Positions 23,573 through 36,440 of a DNA stretch of 64,000 nt are shown here, one piece after another. The notes below the pieces were generated by a model, which saw only the letters and a list, made by a program, of their open reading frames with translations, searched no databases and was not told where the DNA came from. Source of the stretch: Isoetes taiwanensis. Lineage: Eukaryota > Streptophyta > Lycopodiopsida > Isoetales > Isoetaceae. The DNA lies in the NCBI GenBank assembly GCA_021234155.1, contig JAJEKV010000133.1, positions 434,001 through 498,000 on the forward strand, given 5' to 3'. Numbering within the stretch: the stretch's first letter is position 1; the number at the start of each line of letters is the position of its first letter. The position numbers and the translations under genes are program-made.

Positions 23573-23720
23573 GGCTGGTCACGCGAGCCACGCGATATAA
23601 CATCATACAATAAAACCACATAACCTCTCAAACACAGAGGGGCTATACACACGTGCCACACGAGAAATGACAAATACTTCAAGAATAAAGAAGGGCTGGT
23701 CACGCGAGCCACGCGATATA
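23573..23720. repeat. 27-bp direct repeat pair with CG-rich core
   Basis: The 27 bases GGCTGGTCACGCGAGCCACG.. ending CGATATA occur at 23573-23599 and again at 23694-23720, 121 bases apart, with a degenerate intermediate at about 23640. No gene is associated. Confidence 0.65.
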
Positions 23721-23777
23721 GAATCACAAACCAAAATGAAAAAACATGAATGTAAATAACTTAGGGTGGGAAGGGAG

Positions 23778-23898
23778 GGAACTGAGACCAAAAACCTGCT
23801 GTGAGAAGACGCCGATAATGGAGAAAGAGCCCAAAACTGTATATATAGCCTCGTCTCTCCCCAAAATGGCGATCCGACGGTGTCGAATCGCATGCATT
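23778..23898. repeat. 121-bp repeat, left copy (identical to 25305-25425)
   Basis: The segment from GGAACTGAGACC to GCATGCATT is identical over 121 bases to 25305-25425 in the same orientation. It contains a TATA-like tract (CTGTATATATAG) near its middle. The flanks of the two copies differ immediately outside. Confidence 0.85.
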
Positions 23899-24456
23899 TT
23901 GGTGAGAGACTCGTCTGGAAGGGGAAAACCGGCCGATCAAAAGAGAACTTCTATAAGATGATGAGCAAGGTGTGATTGCCACTATAAATTTGACATATAT
24001 CGAATGAACATCAGGAAAAAAGCAATATCATGTCTAACAATAGAAAATAAAACTTCCAAAGGTAATTGTGAAGGAAAAAAGCAAGGCCAAGATTACGAAG
24101 GAAACCGGGGGGGGACCAAAAGAAACAAAAAACTAATAAACCCTAGGAATAATTTGGAGAAATAAAACTTGAAAAGAAAATGAAAGACATCATAACGTGT
24201 ATAAACTATAGAGAGCAAAAATAATAACGAAGGAAAGCCAGTAAAGAAGTGTGCTACAAAACCCACACGGGCCGTAAAGATCGAATTGTAACTAAATGCC
24301 AACTTAAAAGAAAGTTATTCGGGCCTAATAAAAAGGGACAATAGAAAGACCATGGAAAAAAAAATCTACATGGCAACTAAAACAAAAACTCGGGACTAAT
24401 AGAAAGAAATCATGGCAAATAAAGAAAAGGAATAAGAAGACATGTGAAAGGGATTT

Positions 24457-24527
24457 GGTTGATTGGAAGACTCGAACCTTCGTCACTAATATAACAGGGG
24501 AAAACTTCAACCATTACGCCTAACCAA
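24457..24527 (-). ncRNA. tRNA-like sequence, probably a SINE head
   Basis: On the minus strand a segment starting GGTTAGGCGTAATGGTTG resembles an RNA polymerase III A box. About 45 bases later GGTTCGAGTCTTCC matches the B box. The ends can pair weakly (GGTT with AACC), but the arms do not make a convincing tRNA cloverleaf. This suggests a tRNA-derived SINE or tRNA pseudogene rather than a working tRNA. Confidence 0.45.
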
Positions 24528-25304
24528 AGTATAAGTATCAAAATACAATTAATAATTAATATAACCCGTTAAATGGTATGAATATACAACAGAACAGATG
24601 GCGGCAGAAAGAAGGGACGACTGCGGCATGCGAAGAGTGAAGAAGAGAGAAACGGACAGAGCAAACCAAATCACAAAATCTATCAGAGGGAATAAGATCT
24701 ATGCCTGACGGCCAGAACCGGACTAGTAAGATCGATTCAGAGAAGCAACCGATTTTCCAAAGATACAGGTATGGGAGCAAAGGGGGAAAATCATAAACAG
24801 CCGTAGATCGATCCAAAGAAAATATTGGAGCTGTTAGATGATTCGGAAAGGAACTCAGAAGAGTAAGAAGAGTAAGGAGTAATTATAGACAAGAAATACT
24901 CTCAGGGAAAAGAAAACATCATGAAGAATAGAGATAAAAAGGACAGCGAAGGGGGAAAAATCCGTGGCCGAACAACCCAAAAGACCTCAAAGACTATGCT
25001 AAAGAGGAAATCAGAGCTGAAAAAGGCTGCCAAAGAGGAGGATCTGAACAGAAAAAAATAAGAAAGGGCAACACCAAAATGTAAGAGCGAATCTATCCAG
25101 GACGAAACAAACAGGTAAGGAAAAAGCAAGAAGAAAAGGATACGAATTTACAAAAAAATCAATCCCATCCTACTTGAACTAGAGACGACTAGACACCAGA
25201 GGCATAATAAAGCAATAAGGAAGCAAAAGCATAGCTGCTTTGAAAAATAATGTACTTCCCAGATGGCTACAATTGCCAAGAGAAATTTAGAAGGAAGATA
25301 ACGA

Positions 25305-25425
25305 GGAACTGAGACCAAAAACCTGCTGTGAGAAGACGCCGATAATGGAGAAAGAGCCCAAAACTGTATATATAGCCTCGTCTCTCCCCAAAATGGCGAT
25401 CCGACGGTGTCGAATCGCATGCATT
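25305..25425. repeat. 121-bp repeat, right copy
   Basis: Identical to 23778-23898. The 1.4 kb between the two copies is A-rich on this strand, giving many long T-rich open frames on the minus strand that I do not consider genes. Confidence 0.85.
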
Positions 25426-28194
25426 AAGAGTAATTGATGCCTTGTGAATTTCTCAAAATCTAATTATTATTAGAGTTAGGCCTAGATAGGCTAGAGGTTT
25501 GCAATGGAACCCATGTGAACCGTCCTTTCTCCTTCAGTTTTTATTAATTTCTCCTTCCTTTTATTATAAAAAGGAGTTTGTCAGTACTGCTTTTACACTA
25601 AAATCTCGCCTGCTGCCTTACATCTGGACCGTAGATGCGAAGCTTCTGGTTCAACGGCGCACGCTGCGAGTCTTATCACATAGCATGTCGTGGCACATAA
25701 TTAGCCCAGATATCGTCGGCCTGTCTAACATATCAGCGGTCCTGTTAAAGCCTCTGTTAGAATCCATTGTTAAGAGCTCTGTTCTTTGAATCAGAAGGAT
25801 CGGCTATTCTTCTCCCTCTCCAAGCTGCCCAGCTCCGGCGGATCATTGCATTGTTTGTATAAAGGCTAGATCCGGCGACATTTAATCGCCGGAATACTTC
25901 CAATGGCGCCCAGATTTGATCTTGATGGGCAAGAAATCCAGCCCTGAAGATATGTATGATCGGCGCAGGCGGCTTCATAGGTTCCCACTTATGTGAAAAG
26001 CTAATGTGGGAAACGGAGCATTTTGTTCTTGCAATAGATGTTTATAGAGAAACAGACCTAATATATGCTGCACCATAATACAGACTTGGGACGAAGCCAA
26101 ATAGAATCTGGAAGTGGCACCAAATAAATACCAAACTCAGACATATGTTTGCTTCAGTCGCCGCCCTTCAGTATTCAAGAGTCAGATTGGATGGCTATGG
26201 CTCCGGATTGGATGGCTATGGCATCAAATCGTTATTTTTGGCTTCAAATATTGGGCAACGTAGCTTCTCCACTGCAAGAAACAGCTTCTTTGCTTACGTC
26301 TGTTTGCCGATGCATCGCACAGATCAAAGTAGAGCATCGATAGAGAAGCAGGATCCCTTTCGCCTCCGACAACATCCGGCGGTAATCGAGTGATATGATC
26401 CGCCCAACATACCTATGTGTTCGTTGCAACGACAGGGAGGTCAAGCATACCCGCCATCGCCAAACAGCCAGGCGTCGAAGTCGCAGGAGGAGATTGTGAA
26501 TACGTGGCATAAAAAAGTGAGATTAGATTGCGGCGCAGAAATATTAGCGAGGGACACAAGAACAAAGGAAAATTACAAACTGCTTTATATATGTAGAGAT
26601 GACTCTCCAACCCACCAAGACTTCAAAAAAACTATTAATGCTCATACTTGATATGTGCTAACCATACAAAAGCATATAGACTTGCTTCGTAGAATTTATC
26701 GGCATTGCCTTTCAGACACATTTAATAGGGACAATGGTTCATTCTCTGCATTTGCTTTGTTTCATACAAGTCCTCTTAACTACTCCTAACATTAATGAAC
26801 TTTGACATTCCGTATAGCCACTTAGAAGGCCTATTTGTAGGCACATATAATAATCTCAATATACTTTGCAGTTATTACAATACAACATAAATCCATTAGG
26901 CATCTACACAGAATATTAAGAGAATCTTTAGAGAATCTATAGGAAACCTATTTATCAATGCCCTTACACATAAAATATGCCATCATGCACTGGCACCCTC
27001 AACTTAAGGAACCTCTCCATGTACATTAAGGACATTGCAAATGGTTTTCTTGAGTTTGAAGTCGTCCATATTCACAAGTAATCTCACATTTTAGAGAGTT
27101 CATTTGGTCAGATAGAGCAAGCATCACTATAGGTTGATCGTAAAGTCGACCTGAGATTTCACCAGACGTTCCATCACTAGTTGGCAGGGGTTTGACCACA
27201 TAATGACCTATGTTCAACCAATAATTTGACCAAACCTGGAACCAAAGCAACAAGATGATATAGAACAGGAGTTTGCCTGGCCAATCAGCCAACTAATTGG
27301 CCAATGGTTTTGACTAACAAAGAAAGCAAGCAAGAGATACCATATCAAAGTTTTTATCCCGTGTATATCTTCATGAAGGCAGATGCTCCCTCTACACATC
27401 GCATATTTAGGTTCACACTTGTCCTGAAACTTCATTTAGCATCCTTATGCGACCAGTTATTTGATATATTCAATCCATATTACTCCTTGAAAAATACTGT
27501 TCAAGGCATCTGGCTCTTAGATATTGTTGTTGATGGTATAAATCTTGTATGTTTTCTCCTTTGCTTGCCAATAGAATACAAGATAAAATAGAAAAGATCC
27601 ATGTCTAAGTGCAAAGTTGTTTTAGTTGCTCTAATCTATATTATGTGGGGCACATCTAACATTAAGTTCTTGCAGATTGGACATGCCGAGTCCTATGTGC
27701 AAGTCATACTCCTGAAAATCATAGTATGCTGGGTGAAGGTGCTAATGTCAAAATTGTGTCATGTGGAAGATGGCCTGTGAAGGGTGGAACTTATGTCAAA
27801 GAAAAACATTACAAAATGCTATGCCTTGCAAAAGTGTGAAAGTAAAGTATTACCAACGACAAATCACACAATAATCTTGGTCCTTGCTACTCCTTGAATG
27901 ATGTTTTCATGTCCCCTTTGCCCTAAAACTACTGGTTTGCGGGTGTGGTAACTATCTGCTTCGGGGTGTAGGATCGATGGCTTTCCCTTTGTTGTAAAAA
28001 GATTGTTTCTGCAACGGTATCTGGGGTGCCTCCTCTAAGCTCAATGCTTTGTCCTCTGCTTCCCCTACTATCCTTGAATTAATAGCTCGGACAAGACTTT
28101 TGATATTGATGCAGGCCTTCAATGTACCCATGTACTACCTGCCTCTCTGTAATCCTCGACACATTCAGGTTTCTTTTTAATTAGCAATTCGTTA
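25426..28194. other. No recognisable gene
   Basis: Nothing here can be assigned. Frames at 25499-25789 (+), 26145-26393 (+), 26244-26510 (-) and 27304-27591 (+) are the longest but overlap each other or have no known motif. A small in-place duplication (GGATGGCTATGG, twice) lies near 26188-26222. Confidence 0.3.
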
Positions 28195-28352
28195 TCTTAT
28201 GATTATCCCAACCAATATATAAAATGTACTTAGAAACTCATCTTGTTGTGCCATTTCTTTCAATTTTTGCATTATTGAATGTGAAACACCTTTCACCCCA
28301 AGTTTTGACAAAGTACTATGCGCCCATTCTATCACATATTGATGGCTAGGGT
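28195..28352 (-). pseudogene. BAHD acyltransferase fragment, deleted and frameshifted
   Basis: On the minus strand the bases AGCCATCAATATGTGATAG and then TTTGTCAAAACTTGGG match the HxxxD region of the BAHD gene at 16850-16740 in order but with frame changes. They are followed, after loss of about 150 bases, by the equivalent of its QKLKERAQDGEFLSAF segment, here QKLKEMAQQDEFLSTF. The HxxxD motif is disrupted. It is a decayed relative of the 16-kb gene, showing that this BAHD subfamily was duplicated locally. Confidence 0.7.
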
Positions 28353-28524
28353 ATGGTCGCCTTCCCTTCCCACATGGACCCGTCATCGCTCACCTCCCCT
28401 CCCTTTGAACATATGTTGCAGGCCGTTAAAATAAAAAATCAATAGCTAAGATTTGATGTCATGATAACAGGGCTGAATAAAGGAAGGTCAATATAAGAAG
28501 CAATATAAGTTACACAACCTATAG

Positions 28525-29240
28525 CATTTTTTCTAGTTAAGATAGGCTTTTCCTGAAGAAGCTCAGCAAAAATGCATCCTACAGACCACACGTCAACAGC
28601 ACGGCCATACTTCACTGAACCCAAAAGCAATTCTAGAGGTCAGTAGAAGATAATGTTAGAATAACTTATTCTTTAGAAACTACATAAAATCACATTCTAA
28701 TCACCGGTACCACAACCTTATTAGTTAAAACAATGTTTTGATTGCCTGAGAAAGATCTTGCAAGTCTAAAACCAGCAAGCTTCAAAACTCCATTAATGTC
28801 AATCAACAAATTGGATCCTAGATTGGATCAATATAGAAGTTTATGGACAATAAGTGTTTCCAACATTAACATCTATTAAAACTATTGAATATTGAATACA
28901 TATAGATGCTTCCATTGTCATCTTCATCCAGAAGATGCCTTAAATTGACAAAATATCACACTTTCAAAATTAGGCAAACTGTGAAGCAAAAAGACCAAAT
29001 TACTTGGCTTTGGTGGATCTTGGGTGTTGTTTTGTTTTGCCTGATCATGCAAAATACTGTGCTTTGCTAAATAGTGTAACGTTGCTTTCTCAGCTACATT
29101 AGGAACTGCAAGGCAGAATCAAATACAATAAAAAGCTTCCAAGCCAGTATATTCCTCACTGTTAGACGTCACAATCTCCTTCAAAGTGATATTGTTATCA
29201 TAATGCAACTTCTTCAAAATTTGTATTGCATTGCATCACC
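28525..29240 (-). pseudogene. CDK-type protein kinase pseudogene (CDKC-like), several exons
   Basis: Three decayed exons lie in gene order on the minus strand. About 29137-29235 encodes ILKKLHYDNNITLKEIVTSN, like the helix C to strand 4 region of CDKC kinases. About 28725-28855 encodes SNLLIDINGVLKLAGFRLAR, where the expected DFG is GFR. About 28530-28660 encodes [20 protein letters not shown] and [11 protein letters not shown]. The WYRPPE motif before the last block is broken by TGA where CGA (Arg) is expected. Loss of the metal-binding Asp and a nonsense codon in the activation segment mean it cannot make an active kinase. Splice-like spacing of the exons shows it derives from a genomic copy rather than a processed retrocopy. 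Confidence 0.75.
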
Positions 29241-32200
29241 AAAATCCGGCCTTATGTTGAAGCTGCTTAATTCAAATATTCTATTTGGTAGAAACCCTCC
29301 ACCATCGTGACGTTTGCAATTCTTGCAGGGCATCTGAAGTAATACATTATGCAAATTTGAGCACTTCTCATAACACAAAGCATTAACTGTCAATTACTTT
29401 TGCATCAGTTCCACAACAAATCAAAGTATGCAACCTAGCCAAATCCTGGCTTCAGAAAATCGGCACTTCCAACATCTATATTTGCGTCTAGATCTAGTTT
29501 ACCTTCTATATCCAAACTATTAGGTCATATCTGCTTGTTTTTTCCATGTTCAGCAAGAGCCCTTTCTCCAGTATCGACCCATCACTACCAGACCTTCATA
29601 TTTTCGCAAAGGTCCAAAATCACCAGTATGCTTTCCTTAAACATCTTCTATTCCACTTTTTGCTGGCTAGAGCATGATCTTCAGCCAGAACATGATATTT
29701 AGCAGATCTCGGTTCTTCTACAAACCGTTTATCCTTTGTAGACTCAGACTTCTTGGACACAGGCAACAAACTCAAAAGTTTTCTTGCATAAAAAGAGATT
29801 AGATGGAATAGAAAACAAAGAAATAAAAAAATAAGAAAGCTTAGCTTACCTCAAAAGGATGGCGCTTCAAATCCGGGTGAGGTTTAGTTGATGATATGCT
29901 CCACTCCTTTAAGGCGATGCCAAGAAGGATGCGGTTGCTTGTTGTTCACCATCCCCTGCCGACTTGCTACAATCCAAGTATAATTGATGTTGCTCCAGTC
30001 CAATTGTGGATTTTCCACTGGCCTGTATTTTCGCTAAACCTAGTAGTACCCAGCTTCAAATTTTTTGACTGCCCCAGTTCTGCACAACATCACAGCCCAC
30101 ACACCCGATTCATACCGACAGGAGCCTGGTTCTAAAATCCATAAATAAAAAACCAAACAAAGGTCTCGAACTGTTGTTTACTGTGGCAGGCACTTCCAGA
30201 TGGTTGCCCGTTGCTTTCTGTAAGAGCCATCGGCCGCCGTAGCCCTATTACTCAACCACATCAAATCTCAACCATAGAATTAGTGATCAAATCTCAGCCA
30301 TTGGATTTAGGGCGTGGTCCATGACATACTTGCAGTAAAACATTATCATCGAATCTAAATCATAGAATTAGTGATCAAATCTCAGCCCTTGAATTTAGGG
30401 CATGGTCCATTACATACTTGCAGTAAAACATTATAATATAAGATAAGATACAACATAAAACCATCATTCTTGGGAAGACAACATATCATTGGCCTATTTT
30501 TATCAGGATTTTCCCTTTTTCTACCGTTTCTCTATATATTGACTTTGTTGTCCAATTCATTCCCATCGGCCTTCTCTTTGAGCGTTCCCTTTTTTTCTTT
30601 TTCTTTTTCCTAGTTTTCCCTACTTTGTTTCTTTTTCTTATTCCTAGTTTTCCCTACTTTGTTTGTTTTCTAGCTAAGCCTGGTTTGAAGTTTTTGCTTT
30701 GCTAATCATTAGTATATGTAGCTTTTCTTGTTGGATTTTTACCAAATTGATAATATCATTATCATGATATAGAATGATATCATTATCATGATTCTGGTTT
30801 GGCATGCTGCTCTTTTTATAAAAGATACGGTAGCTTAAAAATGGTCCTTGGTTGGCCATGTTTCTCGTGTGCATATACAGACTTGAATGGAAGTGTTGCT
30901 TGCCATGGTTAAAAGTTTCTGATATTTTCCTTGAATTCTGATTGTTTTGCTTTTTTGTTCTATCTTCTGTTGAGGCCAACAAGGTATAGCTTGGTCTAAT
31001 TACTAATTTTTTCTTCTATATTCAATTCCTAATCTGCCTCATGCGGGCTATGCCTGAGGCCTCCTTCCACAAACTCTTAGCATTAAACCGGTTTCTCAAC
31101 AGATCAACCTGCAAAAAACCAACATTCTTTTTAGTGGCCTTGTTCGATTTTAGCCGGCTCTATGGATTTTTAGCCAGTCCATTTCTTCATATTGTTGCTG
31201 CAGCAGAACCCTAAGATAAAGTATTTTTCCTTGTACCTGGAATTTCTCCAGATAGATTTTTTAGCCCTTTGTAGAAGATCCGGCTTCATTTCCAGCCTTG
31301 ACGCTTCAAATCTAGCTTTAGCTACTTATCTGGCCTTGTATCCGGCTTGGATGTTCATATTTAACTTTGAATCCGGCCCTGCTTGTTCATTTTTGGTCTT
31401 CAATGCTAAAAAGATAACTTGAATACTCACACTTTGAATCCACTTGTTTGCTCGAATCTAGTCTTAAAGGCTTTAAATCCGGCCTTGAATACTCCCATCC
31501 ACGCATTTGGCCCTGCTTCTTCGACATCCGACTACGCATCCGACCATGCTTCTTCGATGGGCTTGCAATCTGGAAGATTAGGCATCTGTTAAAACATTTT
31601 TAGTCTAGGTTTACTTTTTTTAGGTCAAGTATCTGGACCATCTTAAGTTTTACCCGATGATTTAGAAAAAAAAAAAAAAAACTAGCAGAAATACAGGGTT
31701 GGGTGAACAATAGTGCTAAATGGTTCTTTTTCAGTTCTTGTGCCAAATATACATAGTGCAATGGTGGAAAATGTTTAATCAAATGTTTGAATTTATCTTT
31801 CCTCTTTAGTTTTGAAGTGTTTGGGGTAGAATAGGCTTGAGGCAGGGGTTGCAAAAGGGCACTTGGAAACTTGGAAACTTGCAAAAGGGGTTTTTGAAAC
31901 TTGGAGGGCACTTTGGCTTTCTACTTGTAGGAAGTACATTGCAGTGGATGAATTTGTCTCTAGATCACTAAAGCACTCACCTATGACGGCACATTACAGA
32001 CCAGCTATGATGGAGAGCTCTTGATACTTGAATATAAAATCAACTAAAGTAAGAGAAGCTTGTACTGGAGGCAAGTTGAAGAATCTGTTGACAAAATCTC
32101 TAGCTCAGCTTCATCAAGAACTCAAACGAAAGTGGCATTTTGAAGACATTTAAAAAATCAATATCCTCGCGACTTATAAACCTACAAAAATTTGTACATT

Positions 32201-34462
32201 CTGAACAACCAATTTATGCCCTATTAGTTAAAATTTGTTCTCAATGCCATGGCCAAATCCTTTGGTGTCTTATTTGTCTGCAGGAATAGCTTGCAATCTT
32301 TTTAAGAAACCTATTTGATCTACGTTGAACTGCAGTACAACATGATTCAGAATGATGGCCATGCTTAGGTCTGCCATATAATCAATTGTGACAAGATATG
32401 AAAGACTTCATATATTCCTCTTGCTCAAATTATTTCAAAGCTTTCTAAGTTGTGGACCTCCCTAGCTTAAGCATACACAAGGTCCAAAGAAAAAAAGTGA
32501 TGCCAAAGGGTGTGCGAAAAGTAAGATTTATCATGTATTGGTCTGCAAGGTTTTATTAAAGATTTATGAAAAACAAAGAGGAGGACTACCTGTTGGTTTG
32601 TCTAAGCTGAGTCTGGTTGAGTTTCATATATATCATGAAAGAATGATATAGCAAATACTCCACACAGCATTGCTTGAAGGGAGCAACCATAACATGTGAA
32701 TGGTGATGGAACTTGAGATTTGACAAGTTCAAACTAGTTTTTTATTTTTTATTGAAGTGGCACCTCAAGTGTGGATTTTCTCTCTCTTCTTTTTTCTCTT
32801 TTCATTTGTTTTCTTTCTAGAGAGAGAATGCCACTTTGGACGAGTAGAATAATGATTTAATGAGCAAATTTTGCTAATGTGATGATGGTGTATGTTTTTG
32901 GATTAGGGAAAAAAGGTTTATCATCTTCTTGACTTCTCAAATGGTAATGATCTAGGAAAAGAGTGAAGTTGTGTGGACAATGGTTATAGGTGGAAAAGAA
33001 CTTGAATTCTCTTGGGATAGGGGTAAATGAAGCTTTTTGCTCTAGAACAACCCACCAATATTGGCCTTACATTCGTAATATCCACCAGCATATCCCCGAT
33101 GGACCCGCTAAATAAAAGCTTTGCAATGCTCTTTGGTACGAAGAAAAAGGTGAGGAAAGTAAGGGTATGTAAGCCTTCATCTAATGTTCAAGAACTACAG
33201 TTGATCCACAACTGTAAAACAAATCTTCTTTGATCTAGAGTTTTGGTTTGGTGTCCAATTTCTCGATCAAACTTTGTTCCTCTACAACATTATCTTTGAT
33301 TATTACTTTGCGTTATTGGCATAGATGAACATTTAATTTAATAACATGCCACAATCTACATTTTGTACGACTTATCTTTTTGATGCACCTCTTTGTCCTA
33401 TGTATTTATTATCCTGGTAGATTTTTGCGCCAAGATGGATTTGAAAGTAGGAGCAGGTGATCTTTCTAAATTTGATTGCTTAAAATTAGATTGCTCAACT
33501 GCATTAGGACAACTTCAATTGGGGTATATTTAACATACATAAATGGGCGAAGGTATATTTGGAATTTTCTCTAGTTAGTTAGTTTATTAGTTTTGAGAAC
33601 TAACAGTTTTAAGAGCTTCATTAGACCCAGACAAGCTCTAAAAGCCCATCTCTCAAAAGGGATGGTGACCATCTCTCAAAAGAGATGCCTACCAATTCCT
33701 GTAAACATCTCATACATATTCAAATCCTCCTTACACTCCCAACTTCACAACAGACTCAAACAAATTTGGTTAGATTCAAATCAAAAAGCTTCGCTAAAGC
33801 ATCTTTTTTAAAGAGAAGAGAGCTCCACATAGGTCACACCATAACAAAAAATGATCCACCCTACAGCAAGAGTCTTTTGATGCCCATGCCTCGAAGTATC
33901 ATGGGTGTCATCTCAACCCTGTAATATTACTGCAAATATTATGTGAAAACTTGCAACTGGAAAAAAAAAGGAGCTGCGATAGACATATTGGAGATAAAAG
34001 TTCTATCACGAACCTTTTTCCATGTCCATGCAGCATGCATCTTTGGACACAAATATCTGCCAATTTCCATGTTCAAAACATGTCAAACTAGGCTTCTCCA
34101 ATCCTATATCAGTACTGTCAGTAAATTACCAAGAGTAAATTACCAAGATATGGAAACAATAGAGAGCAATCGGGAATACTTCACAATGTGAGAGATGAGC
34201 ACCCACTTCTGTCGTGTCATTGAAGTCTGTGAAGGAACCAGGAACCATAGTTAACCCATGCCAAACTACCCCTAGCTGTTGGATAAACCATTATCTATAG
34301 ACTGTTGAAGCAATACTGATTTTTGTATTAGATTATAGTGCTGGCAAAACTACCATGTTATTTTCTAGATTTTAGTAACATGCTGCCAGCACTTTATATT
34401 TGAATGATATTTGGATTCTGTAAACCACCATGCAAAAGCTTGCCTTTACATCCTTCTGCCAG
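29241..34462. other. No recognisable gene; scattered local repeats
   Basis: This 5.2-kb stretch contains no supported gene. Part of the minus strand around 29580-29800 has broken frames (for example KKSESTKDKRFVEEPRSAKY) that might belong to the adjacent kinase remnant, but this is unproven. Around 31270-31500 the phrase AATCCGGCCTTG recurs in degenerate form about six times. An A run of 16 bases is at 31666-31681. Confidence 0.3.
30268..30450. repeat. Tandem duplication, about 93-bp unit
   Basis: Two adjacent copies of a unit containing ATAGAATTAGTGATCAAATC, AATTTAGGGC and TACTTGCAGTAAAACATTAT, differing at a few bases. Confidence 0.75.
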
Positions 34463-34464
34463 AT

Positions 34465-34488
34465 GAGAGAGAGAGAGAGAGAGAGAGA
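34465..34488. repeat. GA dinucleotide microsatellite
   Basis: Uninterrupted run of GA units. Confidence 0.9.
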
Positions 34489-34868
34489 TGTATTTTTTAC
34501 ATAAGACGGTAGTATTACACTGGTCAGGATCTATACAATTTGACAAGAGGAATCTATTATAAAACTCATATAGGATAATCCAGCCAAGTCACAATTCCAA
34601 ATTTTTCTGTATGCAATGATTCATTCAGTAACTGAATCTTTTCTTACATAGTGTATTGATCACATTATGCAAATAGAAACATGAATCATTCACCTTCTCC
34701 TTTCAGGATAGGCACTATAAGCGATTTCATTTGTGCCATGTATACGATTGCCCAACTACATCCATTGAATTGTAAATATGAGTGCACATCTGCATTTGGA
34801 AAGAGCACATAATATAACAGAAGAGAAACTTACCGATGGTTTTTTCTACGCTCGATTTGGGTTGGACT

Positions 34869-35152
34869 TCAGTGGAAACCTCCCCAACTTTCCACAGAAA
34901 CCTCCCCAACTTTCCCTGGAAACCTCCCCCATTTTCCTTGAAACCTCCCCAACTTTCCATGGAAACCTCCCCAACTTTTCCTGTACGACCTGGAAAGGTT
35001 TCCACATTAGAAAACACGGGAGGTTTACATGGAAACCTCCCCACCATTCCGTGGAAACCTCCCCAACTTTCTGGGCATGACCTGGGGAGGTTTCCAATTA
35101 AGAAAACAGGGGAGGTTTCCACGGAAACGTGGGGAGGTTTCCATAAAAATAA
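34869..35152. repeat. Fold-back array of GGAAACCTCC units in both orientations
   Basis: About five tandem copies of a 20-22 base unit, GGAAACCTCCCCAACTTTCC, are followed by a mixed set of forward and reverse (GGGGAGGTTTCC) copies. A further pair, one in each orientation, lies at about 35287-35330. The periodic unit keeps several frames open on both strands, which explains the overlapping long frames here. The array could fold into an extended hairpin. I do not recognise the family. Confidence 0.85.
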
Positions 35153-35330
35153 AAAAGAAGCCTCTTTAAATTTGCACGAAGACCAAGATTTGCCCTCCCG
35201 TGCATCTCGATCCTCTGCGTTCCTCGTGCGTCTTAATGAGGTAGTTGCAATAATTAATTACTATTTATTTTATATAAATATTTTATGGAAACCTCCTCAA
35301 CTTTCCAAAGAAACTAGGGGAGGTTTCCAC

Positions 35331-36025
35331 AAAATGTCTAAAACCTCACAAAGTTCATCCTCGTAGAGAACTATTTCTTCAGCAGCAAGGAGATCAACAT
35401 TATTTGCAACCTGCAACTCAACAAAGTGTTGTTAAATGTATTGCCTTAAGCAAATGGATGTTGTGTTTACCATATCCATATACATTCTATGGATCAATAC
35501 TTATGGTGCCTAACGTTGCTGGACATGATTTGGAACCTGCAAATGTTGGGATTCCTACCGGACATTGCATTGGAATATATTATATAGAATGTTATGTTGT
35601 TTGGACATTGCATTGTTTTGTAGTTGTAACACGATGTTATTTTGTAATTGGAATTTAATCAAAGTCATCATCTTGTGGTCCTTCCATGGTGTTCTTAATT
35701 GTAGTAAGCTTAAGCTTGGAAGTCCAAGAACTCTTGCCTAAGAATTCATTGTCTAAACACGTGAAGTAATGCCAACTACAATTTGTAATGGATACCAGAT
35801 CTTTGCTTAATTGTTGAGCCTTTCCTTTTCCAATAAGGAAAACCTATGAATCTTTGATGGTGAGTTTAAAACCAAAGCATGTCTTCTTGTTACTACCATG
35901 TGGGATTGGAGGCATTAGAGGTTGTCTTATCGTCGACTACTACCATGGGGCATTAGAGGCATTAGTGGTTGTCTTGTCTATGTATGTTCTAGAGTCAAGT
36001 TATATTCACCCCTTATTCCTTAATC
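35331..36025. other. No recognisable gene
   Basis: No supported feature. The open frame at 35404-35658 (+) is hydrophobic at its end but has no recognised motif. Confidence 0.3.
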
Positions 36026-36440
36026 TACACCGTACGTAAAGTTCCTCGTTTGTGGGGTATGCAAGTACAAAATTTGCTATACTGTATAACAAGATTCGTA
36101 AAATACTATAAGATTTCAGCTAATACTATATGATGTTGATTTCAACGCGTAAAATAATACAATTATGAGGGCTCTCGCTCTACCTCCACCCCACCGTGAT
36201 GAATATGCACCAAACCAAAGGGGGGTTTAAGGGGATTTTAATTTAAATGTGTTGGACCCAATGGTTGTGTTAATTAATGTCAATGGTAGTTATGTGTTGG
36301 TTGTTAATGTCAATGGTTGTTATGTGTTGGTTGTTATGTGTTAGGGGATTTAATTTTTATATGTTGGATGTTAATGGTTTGTGTTACAAAAAATTTTTTT
36401 TGGCCCCTTCGGGGCCTTAGGGACGTCACCCCCCTCCCCC
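36026..36440 (+). repeat. Dispersed repeat, partner of 8355-8690
   Basis: Second copy of the repeat described at 8355-8690, with an internal short duplication (GTCAATGGTTGTTATGTG-like units near 36280-36345). It ends near a C-rich tract, CACCCCCCTCCCCC. Confidence 0.6.

Noticed and set aside
24457-24527. A functional tRNA gene
   Set aside because: A and B boxes are present, but the cloverleaf arms and acceptor stem do not pair properly.
23400-25420. Many long minus-strand open frames (for example 23603-23893, 24556-24816)
   Set aside because: They are Phe/Leu/Ser-rich translations of an A-rich plus strand with no conserved motif.
23778-25425. The 121-bp repeats as LTRs of a TRIM element
   Set aside because: The repeats do not start TG and end CA, there is no primer-binding site after the left copy or purine tract before the right one, and no target duplication.
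34869-35152. GGGGAGGTTTCC as clustered transcription-factor sites
   Set aside because: The similarity to an animal kappa-B-type site is coincidental in a plant repeat array.
34727-35366. Overlapping proteins of 100-176 residues on both strands
   Set aside because: They are translations of the GGAAACCTCC repeat, open in several frames because of its period.
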